Of a stretch of 64,000 nt of DNA, positions 37,748 to 45,782 are shown piece by piece (positions within the stretch are counted from its first letter, which is position 1; the number at the start of each line of letters is the position of its first letter). Under the pieces are notes generated by a model, which saw only the letters and a program-made list of their open reading frames with translations, was not told where the DNA came from and did not search any database. A program made the translations under genes and the position numbers. The stretch lies in assembly GCA_963836355.1 (NCBI GenBank), contig CAWIJO010000020.1:1-64000 (forward strand), read 5' to 3'. This DNA comes from Palsa-506 sp963836355. GTDB lineage: Bacteria > Actinomycetota > Actinomycetes > Streptosporangiales > Streptosporangiaceae.

Positions 37748-37960
37748 CTACTTACTGATGACGATGATCGCCACGATGCCCAGGATGACCGCCACGGCGA
37801 TGACGGTTAGGGCCAGCATGGCCACGCGCTTGCCGGGCGCCCGCATCGACCAGGGCGGTGCCGTCTCGACGTTCGCCCCCGAGGCGAACCTGCGGAACTC
37901 GGCGGTGCTCGCCGAGGTATCGGTCGTGCTCGCGGAGATTTCGGGCTCGCGCTCGGACAT
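37748..37960 (-). CDS. Small membrane protein
   Basis: 70 residues. The first 40 are hydrophilic and Ser/Thr rich (EPEISASTTDTSASTAEFRR), then WSMRAPGKRVAMLALTVIAV and AVILGIVAIIVISK form one strongly hydrophobic helix at the C-terminus. It is probably a tail-anchored membrane protein. It begins with ATG 37960. There is no family I recognise. It is alone on its strand between the DUF1906 gene and a low-coding region. Confidence 0.45.
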   Translation of the reverse strand: MSEREPEISASTTDTSASTAEFRRFASGANVETAPPWSMRAPGKRVAMLALTVIAVAVILGIVAIIVISK

Positions 37961-38484
37961 GCTGACGACTTTAACGGATCAGGCAGGGAACATCTCCCGG
38001 TCAGCCAGATCCGCGTTAAACATGCCAGACACCATGAGAACGCGCACGCTCAGTCAGGCCGTCGCGCCGGGCCGCGGAGATCCCGGCCGCTGGCCTGCCG
38101 TGACCCTTAATAGCGCGGTAAATAGTCAGGCCCGGTGAGCAGGGAAGTTTGGTCGGCAGTGTTCGAGCGCAAGGGCTCATCATGAGACGCGGTCACTGGT
38201 CCCCCGCACTTGCCTCGCATTGGCGTGCCGAGCTGCTGCGAACCAACCTGTGGCCGGTGCCGACATCAAGGTCGTGGCAGCCATTGCGGCTTTCGCCGGC
38301 ACGCTCGCCCTGGACCGTGCCGCCTACTGGGACGACTTCGCCCTGCCCTCCCGGGTAGTCAGCGGCACCGCCGACGCCAGCCGCCACGTGTCGTTCGGCA
38401 TCGACTGCTCGTCGAGATCGCCATCCGTGCGCTGTTGCTCGGCTGCAGGGCCTGGACCGCGGCCTGGCTGCGTGGACGTCCGCG
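37961..38484. other. Non-coding or decayed region
   Basis: About 520 bp without a clean gene. On the plus strand from 38220 a frame reads VVAAIAAFAGTLALDRAAYW and DDFALPSRVVSGTADASRHV, and a different frame at 38400 reads LLVEIAIRALLLGCRAWTAA, which together look like a broken small membrane protein. I do not recognise the family, so this is recorded rather than called. No promoter or hairpin stands out. Confidence 0.35.
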
Positions 38485-38949
38485 TTAGCCCGGCGAGCCG
38501 GGCGGGAGGACATCAGGCCGATCCACCAGCCGGGACAAGACGATCACGCTGCGGGTCCGGACGACGAACGGCTCGGCGCCGATGCGTTCCACCACCCGCT
38601 CAAAATGGCGGACATCGGCGGCCCTGATGTGCAGCAGCGCGTCGGCCTCCCCGGTGATCGTCGCGGCGGCGATGACCTCCGGGTATTTGGTTACCGCCGC
38701 CGCGATGCCGGCCGGCGAGGTGCGGCCCCGGCAGAACAGCTCGACGTAGGCCTCGGTGGTCCAGCCCATCGCCGATGGATCCACCCGGGCCGAGAAGCCG
38801 GTGATGGCGCCGGAAGCCAGCAGCCGGTCCACCCGCCGCTTAACGGCGGGCGCGGACAGCCCGACGATGGAGCCGATCTCGGCGTAGGTGGCCCTGGCGT
38901 TGTCGACGAGCGCCACGACAATCCGCTCGTCGAGCTCGTCGAATGCCAT
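38485..38949 (-). CDS. Lrp/AsnC-family transcriptional regulator
   Basis: 154 residues from ATG 38949. The AsnC-type helix-turn-helix reads FDELDERIVVALVDNARATY, then AEIGSIVGLSAPAVKRRVDR and LLASGAITGFSARVDPSAMG. The ligand-binding RAM domain follows: TEAYVELFCRG, YPEVIAAATITGEADALLHI and VRTRSVIVLSRLVDRPD. Members sense amino acids and form octamers. Its 5' region shares a 107-bp gap with the gene at 39057, which carries a 16-bp palindrome, a good autoregulation candidate. The target amino acid is unknown. Confidence 0.92.
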   Translation of the reverse strand: MAFDELDERIVVALVDNARATYAEIGSIVGLSAPAVKRRVDRLLASGAITGFSARVDPSAMGWTTEAYVELFCRGRTSPAGIAAAVTKYPEVIAAATITGEADALLHIRAADVRHFERVVERIGAEPFVVRTRSVIVLSRLVDRPDVLPPGSPG

Positions 38950-39013
38950 CACCGCATCCTGCCACTGCCGCCCCCCCAGCCGGTCATTACGGCTGGCGCG
39001 GCTGCCCGGCCGG

Positions 39014-39029
39014 TGCCTGACGTCAGGCA
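39014..39029. promoter_or_regulatory. 16-bp perfect palindrome, possible Lrp operator
   Basis: TGCCTGACGTCAGGCA lies in the divergent gap between the Lrp/AsnC gene and the hypothetical gene at 39057. Its symmetry and placement fit a regulator site. Binding by this Lrp is inferred. Confidence 0.45.
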
Positions 39030-39056
39030 GTCGGCCGGCCAGGATATTTTGGCGGT

Positions 39057-39431
39057 ATGGACGAGAACCGGGCCCGGCGGGTCGCCGATGCGCTGCGCGA
39101 ACGGGGTATCAACGGCCACCTGATGAGGGCGGGGGTAGGCCAGTACGGAGTTCGGGTCTCGCTGCCGGGCGGCCGCGAGGCCGAATGGGACACCGACGGG
39201 ACTGCGGGCCTTGAGGCCCAGGTCATGCGGAACGGGATGCTCGTCGGCTTCGTGCCGAAGATCGAGGGCTCCGAGAACTTCAGCGAGCAGCAGGTCATCG
39301 ACGCTATCGCGCGGACCGACTACGACCAGCCGGTTGCCACCCAGCGCGCGACAGCACCAGCGCCGGGCGCGCCGCTGCCCATCGAAGGCGGCGTATTCCG
39401 CCGCTTCCTCGACGGCTTCCGATACCGATAA
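39057..39431 (+). CDS. Conserved hypothetical protein
   Basis: 124 residues. It starts MDENRARRVADALRERGING (helix), then a beta sheet HLMRAGVGQYGVRVSLPGG and REAEWDTDGTAGLEAQVMRN, then LVGFVPKIEGSENFSEQQVI, a short helix and a basic end VFRRFLDGFRYR. I know of similar unnamed proteins in actinomycetes but no function. No signal peptide or membrane segment is present. It is divergent to the Lrp gene and may be under its control. Confidence 0.6.
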   Translation: MDENRARRVADALRERGINGHLMRAGVGQYGVRVSLPGGREAEWDTDGTAGLEAQVMRNGMLVGFVPKIEGSENFSEQQVIDAIARTDYDQPVATQRATAPAPGAPLPIEGGVFRRFLDGFRYR

Positions 39432-39456
39432 CGGCGGCCGGGCCACGCCGGGCTGA

Positions 39457-40272
39457 TCACCCGGAGCCGGGCCAGACGACGGGGAAGAGCGGGTGATCCA
39501 TGACCGATCCGGCGGGCAGTTCCTCGTCGAGGGCATCGAAGGGCGGTGAGGTGCGCCAGGACCGTGGCGCGTGCCGGGCACCGGCCGACAGATAGCGCAG
39601 CGACAGCACCCGCCGCCGACCGGGGTACGGGAAGCCGGGGGCGCCGTGCATGGTCAGGAAGTCAAAGAAGATCGCGTCGCCCGGCTGCAGCTCGAACCGG
39701 CGGATGTCGAACGATGACCTGCTGGCCTCGATGTCGGGCAGTTCGGCCAGGCTGCCTTCGGGAAACCAGTTGGCCTCCCCCGCGAGGAAGGTACGCGGCA
39801 TCAGCCACGGGCCGCGATGCGAGCCCGCCACCAGCTCCAGGCAGCCAGCCTCAGGCACCGGGTCCGCTGGTATCCAGGCGCTGACGCCCTGGCCGTCGAC
39901 GTTGTAATACGGCTGGTCCTGGTGCCAGGGCGTACGCTGCCTGGTCCCGCCCTCTTTCACCAGGACGTGGTCGTGGTAGAAGCGGACCTGCTGGGTCGAC
40001 ATCAGCGCGGCGGCGATCTGCGGCACCCGGGAATGCCTGGCCAGCAGCTCGATTTCCGGGATCTCGCGCCACCGGCAGAAATCCTCGAAGAACGAGCCCG
40101 GATCGTCCGCCGTACTGGCCACCTGGGCGAGCGGGCCGGGGCTGGCTTGCACGATCGCGATCGCCCTGGCCGCCACCGCCAGCTCGGCCGGATCGAGCAC
40201 GTCCCGGACGCACGCCACGCCATCCCGGGCGAAGGCAGCTGCCATCTCGTCGTCGACCGGCAAGGTTGCCAT
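39457..40272 (-). CDS. Phytanoyl-CoA dioxygenase (PhyH) family protein
   Basis: 271 residues. PhyH proteins are Fe(II)/2-oxoglutarate oxygenases. The iron ligands appear as H-x-D in TPWHQDQPYYNVDGQG and the distal His in FLTMHGAPGFPYPG, with the 2-oxoglutarate Arg in RRRVLSLRYLS. RFYHDHVLVKEGGTRQRTPW and GCLELVAGSHRGPW are typical strands. The substrate cannot be predicted; hydroxylation of a small molecule or lipid is likely. Three perfect 21-bp tandem repeats lie 11 bp upstream of its start (40283-40345). It is not closely coupled to neighbours. Confidence 0.9.
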   Translation of the reverse strand: MATLPVDDEMAAAFARDGVACVRDVLDPAELAVAARAIAIVQASPGPLAQVASTADDPGSFFEDFCRWREIPEIELLARHSRVPQIAAALMSTQQVRFYHDHVLVKEGGTRQRTPWHQDQPYYNVDGQGVSAWIPADPVPEAGCLELVAGSHRGPWLMPRTFLAGEANWFPEGSLAELPDIEASRSSFDIRRFELQPGDAIFFDFLTMHGAPGFPYPGRRRVLSLRYLSAGARHAPRSWRTSPPFDALDEELPAGSVMDHPLFPVVWPGSG

Positions 40273-40282
40273 ACCGTCAGCG

Positions 40283-40345
40283 TAGTTCCGCGCTGCGGCC
40301 TCGTAGTTCCGCGCTGCGGCCTCGTAGTTCCGCGCTGCGGCCTCG
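40283..40345. repeat. Three perfect 21-bp tandem repeats upstream of the PhyH gene
   Basis: The unit starts TAGTTCCGCG and ends CGGCCTCG, and is repeated exactly at 40283-40303, 40304-40324 and 40325-40345, about two helical turns each. It lies where the PhyH promoter or operator should be. It could be a three-site regulator array or a recent slippage tract. Confidence 0.9.
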
Positions 40346-40392
40346 CAGCTGTCTGTTATGGGCGAATGTCGTTCGAGAAGCGGGCGATGCAG

Positions 40393-40638
40393 TTAGAGCA
40401 CCTCGCTGCGATTGGCGGCCCCGGCGATCCTCGCGCGGCCCCGGGAGATGGCGATGATGCCGAGGATGACCGCGACAAGCCCGCCGAGGAAACCGCGCGG
40501 GAACAAGACGAAGGACAAGGCCGCCACCAGACTGGCCACGCCAACGACGAGCGCGGCCACCCCGAGGCCGTTCCGTGAGCGGCCTAGCGAGGCCGCGGCA
40601 GGCGGTTGTGCTGGTACGGGATACTCCGAAGTGCTCAT
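40393..40638 (-). CDS. Small DUF4190-like membrane protein
   Basis: 81 residues. A Pro-rich start (YPVPAQPPAAASLGRSRNGL) leads to two membrane helices, GVAALVVGVASLVAALSFVL and GFLGGLVAVILGIIAISRGR, with a short loop FPRG between. The motif G-x-A-x-x-x-G-x-x-x in helix 1 and the I-L-G-I-I-A-I-x-R-G-R end are typical of DUF4190 proteins, which are of unknown function. The start ATG 40638 is good. The gene is alone between PhyH and the UPF0104 gene on the same strand. Confidence 0.7.
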   Translation of the reverse strand: MSTSEYPVPAQPPAAASLGRSRNGLGVAALVVGVASLVAALSFVLFPRGFLGGLVAVILGIIAISRGRARIAGAANRSEVL

Positions 40639-40747
40639 GTTCGCTGGTCCTTTCTCAGGCGTGGCGGCTGGCAGATTCCCGCCGTGGCGATTCGCGCTGG
40701 ATCCCCGGACACAGGCCCTGGCGGATCCCGCAGGCGCCGGCGGGCGG

Positions 40748-42867
40748 TCACAGGAAATCCCTCCGCTGCAGCAGCCGCAGCGAGAGCCAGCCGGGAAGTA
40801 TCGGCAGCCAGTAAGTGGACAGCCGGTAGGTCAGCACGGCAGACACCGCGGCCCCTGAGCTCATTCCCACGCCGGTCAGCCCGGCGATGAGCGCGGCCTC
40901 GATCGCGCCGAGCCCGCCGGGCGTCGGCGACGCGGCGGAGATGGCCGAGGCACCGAGGTAGACGACGCCGAGCGCGGCGAGACCGACACCGCCACCGAAC
41001 GCTTCCACCGAGGCTGCCAGCCCGCCGATGTAGGCCAGGGTGATCAGCGATGAGCCGCCCAGCAGCAGGGTGAGCCTGGCCGGGCTCGTAGCCACCGACC
41101 GCAAGCTGGCACCGGCCGACCGGATCCCGGCCAGCAGCCGCGTCCTGGCGAATCGGCGGCCTTTGCGCGTCGCCAGGAAGATGCCGACGAGCGCGGCCGC
41201 CGTGGCCAGGGCAAGCAGCAGCTTACTGGCCGACGGCAGCTTGAATGCCTGCGTAAGCGTATGGCCAGCCACGGCGGCGAAGGCCACCAGCATGACCACG
41301 TGCACCAGCGCCCCTACCAGGGAATTGACGCCAACCGCGGCCACGCCGGCCGCAGGGGGATCCCGGATTTCTGCAGGTACCGGACGTTCAGTGCCATTCC
41401 ACCGACATTGGCCGGGGAAACCCGGTTGATGAACGACGAGGCAGCCTGCGTCAACACGGTCGGCCAGACCGGCAGCCAGCTGGGCACGCTGCCGATCAGC
41501 GCGACCGCGCTGGCCAGATAGGTCAGCGCGGAGGCCGCGATTATGACCGGCAGCCAGGCCCAGTCCGCGGACGCCACGGCCTGCCAGCCGCTGCCGACCT
41601 GTGCCAGCTTGGGCAGTACCAGGTAGAAGGCGCCGGCCATGGCGGCAATCGTCAGCAAGGTACGGGGCCGGACCCGCTGCAGGCGGGTCAGCGGCTGATC
41701 GCCCTGTCCGCCCGCGGCGGTTGCCGCAGCCCGGACCTCGGCCAGCAGGCCGCCATGTCCGCGGATGGCACGGCGGGTCGCAGCGGATAGCGCCAGCGGC
41801 TGCAGCAAGGGCGCCGCCGCCGCGACTCCCGGCGCACCGATGACCGCCTTCGCGCTGCACGCTGCCCGGGCCGCGCCGACCAGGATAGACAGCGAGGCGA
41901 TAAGCTCCGCCGCGTCAAGGTCGCGCTGCCGCTGCGTCGAGGCGAGGTCCGAGAAGCTGAAGTCGGTGAGCCGGGCCCGGCCCGCGCCGTCGACCATCAC
42001 GTTCGCGGCCCGCAGGCCGCGATGGGCGATACCGGCCCGGTGCAGCCTGTCCACCTCGGCCCACAGCCCGTGCAGCAGCTTGTCGCTGACCTCTGGTGCT
42101 GGCACCTGGCCCAGCGAACAGCCGTCCACGCGCTCCATGACCAGCAGCGCCGTTCCGTCAGCGGCCTTGATCACCCGCTCGACATGGGGGACAAGCACGC
42201 CAGCCCGCTCGGCGACTATCCCGGCAAGCGCCTGGTGCTCGACGGCCTGGATGACCGACACCGTCGGCCAGGTGTCGCCGACATCCCGCAGCCGGGCGAA
42301 GCGGTACGCCCGGTACAGCAGGTCAGCGTCACGCTGATCCGTTCCGATGGCCTTGATGAACAGCTGCCGCCCGTCATCCGCGACCGCCACGAACGGCCGC
42401 GAGCCCTTCGTCTCAACGTCCGCGGGAAGCACCGAGCGGACTTGCATTCCGACTGACCGCAAGGCCGCGGCGATCCCATCGGGTCCTATCCGCCGGTCGG
42501 GAGCGCCGAACGCGACCAGCAGTCCGGCGCCCGCGGTGACCCCGGCGGCAAACGCGAGAACCAGGGACGCCGGCGGCATCGCGCTGATAACCAGCAGTGC
42601 CACGCCGACCGCGAACAGCGCGCTCCAGGCAGCCCGGCGCCAGGGCTGGCTCAGCCAGGCCGATCCGGCCACCGTTACCGCCGAGACGCCAGCGAGAATG
42701 GCCGGGCGTGCCGACATGGTGTCCGCCAGCCACGAGCCGCGCCCGGCAACAACCGCGACCGCAAGCGTGCCGATGAGGACAAGGCCACCCGCGATCAGCC
42801 GGATGACGTCACCAGGATGGCGGTACCTGGACGCGCCCAGGAATCGATCCGGGCGCACGCCGGTCAC
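40748..42867 (-). pseudogene. Pseudokinase plus UPF0104 (lysyl-PG synthase TM-like) membrane protein, one frameshift
   Basis: About 706 residues. From GTG 42867, six or so N-terminal helices (VIRLIAGGLVLIGTLAVAVV) precede a kinase-like domain: RQLFIKAIGTDQRDADLLYR, ALLVMERVDGCSLGQVP, and the catalytic loop HRGLRAANVMVDGAG with Asp replaced by Gly, then LTDFSFSD in place of DFG. The C-terminal half is the UPF0104 transporter domain (FINRVSPANVGGMALNVRYL; later TLAYIGGLAASVEAFGGG and AASPTPGGLGAIEAALIAGL). A missing C in a C run near 41366 shifts the frame. Because all else is clean, this may be an assembly error. The gene overlaps PAP2 by 4 nt. The pseudokinase could regulate lipid export. Confidence 0.72.
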
Positions 42868-43608
42868 CGTCTTTCCTCGGCGCGATCCGGCGGCGGGACG
42901 CCGACCTTGCGCTCGGGCCCGGCGGGCCGGGGACGGCGCCTGCTGCGCCACCGCTGGAGCCAGCTGACCAGCAGCGCGGTCAGCAGTGCGCACGACGTGC
43001 CGAGCAGGAGTCCGGCGGCAGCGTCAGACAGCCAGTGCGCACCCAGGTACGCGCGGGACAGGCCCATCAGGATCGAGAACAGCGCCGCGGCCAGCGCCCA
43101 CGGGGTGCGCCTCCCGGCAGGTACCAGCGCGATGACTGCCGCGACCACGGTGACTGACGCGGCGACGGCGTGCCCGGACGGGAACGACGCACCGCTCGTC
43201 GCCACCAGCGACGCGGCTGGCCTTGACCCGGTCGTAACTGGCCTTGAGCAGGCCGATCAGGATCTCAGACAGCACCACCGCCGCGGCGAACGCGGCCAGG
43301 TGCCACCACTGACGCCGCACGGCGAGGAAGCCGGCCACCGCGATCCGCACCGGCAGCGTGACGTACACCAGCCCGAGGATGTTGAAGATCTTGGCGAGGG
43401 CGGTGAGCGGCCCGTCGTGGCCGGAGACCATCAGCCGCAGCCAGGCGTCATCCAGCTGCTGGATGCGGCTCATCATGGCGTGGTCGGCCATTACCGCGAA
43501 CAAGCCGGCGGTGACCGCCACGGCGAGGGTGATGACGACGACATCCCGGCCGGATTCGGTGAGCAGCTGCTCCTCCGGCCGCGCCGTCTGGCGGCTCAGC
43601 CCGGGCAT
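42864..43608 (-). pseudogene. PAP2-family phosphatase with one frameshift
   Basis: From ATG 43608, overlapping the PAP2-kinase stop by 13 nt, the frame begins MPGLSRQTARPEEQLLTESG with helices DVVVITLAVAVTAGLFAVMA and VRIAVAGFLAVRR, then ILIGLLKASYDR. A one-base shift near 43232 takes it into the frame of SRPAASLVATSGASFPSGHA, followed by LSRAYLGAHWLSDAAAGLLL and an end at 42864. The catalytic boxes PSGH and SRxxxxxHxxxD are intact; the first box lies at the shift. PAP2 enzymes dephosphorylate polyprenyl pyrophosphates or phosphatidic acids outside the membrane. The stop overlaps the next gene by GTGA. If the shift is an error, it is a normal enzyme. Confidence 0.7.
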
Positions 43609-45782
43609 GCTGCCCCCCGGCCGCACAGGGCAAGGCCTTCGGTCTGCCGGACATAGTCGACGAGCCTGGACCGGGGGACAAATGTCACGGCCGTGTTGAC
43701 AGCGTCCGCGAGGACTGGGCTTGCGCCTGGCGCGAACCGGAACTCGTACCGGACGCAGCCGCCAGGGAAAGAGTAGAAGCGCAGGTCGGTGAACCGCGGC
43801 GTCAGGCTCAGCGGATGCTCGAACCGGCTGGTGCCCGGCTGGTCGGAAGGGATCTGGCTGGCACCTGACGTGTCGCAGCTAGCGGCGAGGGTGATGGTCG
43901 CCGCCCGCGGGCCGGCCTGGTCGGAGTCCAGCCAGAAGCTGACCCGGCCGCTGGCGATGTCCTCGCCGCTCACCCGCCAGCCTGAGGGAAGCGCGGCGAT
44001 GCAGGGCAGGTAGGCCGCCGACGGGACCGCCTGGGCGGACAGGATCATCGCGTGGCCGGTGCCGCATACGGGCGGGTGGGCGCCGATGTCCTCGGCCGGG
44101 AAGAATGCCTTGCCCCCGATCGTCACGACCAGCGTGGTTGCCGCGAGCATGCCCGCCGCCAGGCCCACCCGCCGGGCACTCCAGCGCTGCAGCACGATCG
44201 GCCGCCGCTCCGGGGCCAGCTTCCTGAACTCGCCGAGCAGGTCGCGGGGATCGCGCTTCATGAAGGCGCGCAGCTGGGTCGGGCTGGCCACGCCGCGGGT
44301 GGCGGCGAATGCCTCGGAAAGCTCGGCCGGGGTGAAGTAGCGCAGCGCCCGCCGGTAGACGCGGTGCGGATCCGAGCGCACCGCCAGCACCAGCATCATG
44401 TTGCCGAGGTCGACCGCCTGCCGCCACGGCGACGGGCGGACCTGGACGAAGAACACGTCGATCAGCAGCAGCCGCCCGTCGCGGACCATGAGATTGCCCG
44501 GCTTGATGTCCCGGTGCGCGATCCCGGCATCCCACATGGTGCGGACAAGCTCCAGCCCCTGGTCGATCACGCCGTCGTCGACCTCGGCTTCGCCGATCTC
44601 CACGGCGCCATGGAAGAACTCGGTGACCAGCATGTATTCGCGCTCTGGCGTGATCTCCACGATGCCGTAGGGCCTGGCGGTGTGCACTCCCACGTCCTGC
44701 AGCAGGCGAAGGGCGTAGTCCTCGTACTCGGCCAGCCGCCGCACGGTCTGGAAGGGATGCTCATCTTCCAGCGAGCCGTAGAGGATGGTCCGCCACAGCT
44801 TGTACCAGCGATCGGCGCGCACGTGGCCCTTGGTGTAGAGCTTGGCGAACAGGTACTCGTCCGGATCTCCCTCGATCTTCAGCCGCAGCGGGGTCGAGCC
44901 TGCCGAGGACTCCAGCCCGACCGGCCTGATCTCGGTCACGATCAGCCCGAGCTGGTCGCGCATCGCCTGCACGATCGCCTCGCCCCGCCGGCCGGTCACA
45001 TCGACGTGCGCCGTCTTGCCCCGCCGGTAGGCGACCGGGAACACCTCGTTCGGAGTGAAGAAGCGGAACGCGGTGACCGGGATCGCGACGCCGAACGCCA
45101 CGCCCAGCAGCACGTCGCCAGGATGATCGAGACCCAGGTACAGGCGGGAAAGACTGAACAGCGCGATGACGACCGCGGCGGCCAGCTTCGCGTAGGTACG
45201 GGGGCGGCCCGGCACGGCCAGGCAATATACGGCGCCCATCAGGAAGATCGTCAGGACAGCGACCGGCGGCGACGGCGCCGAGTAACCGCTCCAGCTGGCG
45301 ATGATCGGCACACCGTACGGGCGCGGCCTGGCCAGCGCGAAGTAGACCCACTGTCCGACAATCTCCAGGAAGAACAGGCTGCTCACGAACACCAGCAGAT
45401 GGCGCCAGCGGCGGAATACCATGATCAGCGCAACGGCTGTCAGCCCGATCACCGTGACGCCCCAGCTTGAGCCCGCGACTTTTATCCCGTTGGCCACGTC
45501 CGTCAGCCACGGCGTCCGTATCACGGCCAGCCGGCCAAGCAGCCAGGTGCTGGCCTGGTCATCGAGCCGGAGTGACGGCGAGTTCTGGGCGGCGAGAAAC
45601 GCGCCAGCGAGCACCACCACCGCCAGTAGCAGCCAGACCGTGGTGCTGACCGCGATCGGGTGCGGCAGCGGAGGCGGCGCGCCGGTCGGACGGCGCTGGC
45701 GGCCAGCCCGCCGTACGCTGGTGCCAGCCGGGAGGACGGGTGCGCCGCCCGGCGAGGTCACTGCCTCGGTGTTCTCGGTCAC
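43596..45782 (-). CDS. PAP2 domain fused to a protein-kinase-like domain
   Basis: 728 residues in three parts. (1) PAP2-type membrane domain, residues 40-240: LARPRPYGVPI and SRLYLGLDHPGDVLLG match boxes 1 and 3, but the middle PSGH box reads APSPPVAVLT, so its His is missing. (2) Kinase-like domain, 280-490: YLFAKLYTKG with Lys, LAEYEDYALRLL with Glu, catalytic loop HRDIKPGNLMVRDGRLLLID and VFF after the Asp. The HRD and KPGN features look active. (3) A membrane helix (AAGMLAATTLVVTIGG) and an extracytoplasmic Cys-containing domain with FYSFPGGCVRYEFRFAPGA. It overlaps its neighbours on both sides. It may phosphorylate a lipid or lipid-linked head group, or signal envelope state. Confidence 0.82.
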   Translation of the reverse strand: MTENTEAVTSPGGAPVLPAGTSVRRAGRQRRPTGAPPPLPHPIAVSTTVWLLLAVVVLAGAFLAAQNSPSLRLDDQASTWLLGRLAVIRTPWLTDVANGIKVAGSSWGVTVIGLTAVALIMVFRRWRHLLVFVSSLFFLEIVGQWVYFALARPRPYGVPIIASWSGYSAPSPPVAVLTIFLMGAVYCLAVPGRPRTYAKLAAAVVIALFSLSRLYLGLDHPGDVLLGVAFGVAIPVTAFRFFTPNEVFPVAYRRGKTAHVDVTGRRGEAIVQAMRDQLGLIVTEIRPVGLESSAGSTPLRLKIEGDPDEYLFAKLYTKGHVRADRWYKLWRTILYGSLEDEHPFQTVRRLAEYEDYALRLLQDVGVHTARPYGIVEITPEREYMLVTEFFHGAVEIGEAEVDDGVIDQGLELVRTMWDAGIAHRDIKPGNLMVRDGRLLLIDVFFVQVRPSPWRQAVDLGNMMLVLAVRSDPHRVYRRALRYFTPAELSEAFAATRGVASPTQLRAFMKRDPRDLLGEFRKLAPERRPIVLQRWSARRVGLAAGMLAATTLVVTIGGKAFFPAEDIGAHPPVCGTGHAMILSAQAVPSAAYLPCIAALPSGWRVSGEDIASGRVSFWLDSDQAGPRAATITLAASCDTSGASQIPSDQPGTSRFEHPLSLTPRFTDLRFYSFPGGCVRYEFRFAPGASPVLADAVNTAVTFVPRSRLVDYVRQTEGLALCGRGAACPG

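Noticed and set aside
40283..40345. CRISPR array
   Set aside because: The 21-bp units are directly adjacent with no spacers and no cas genes are nearby.
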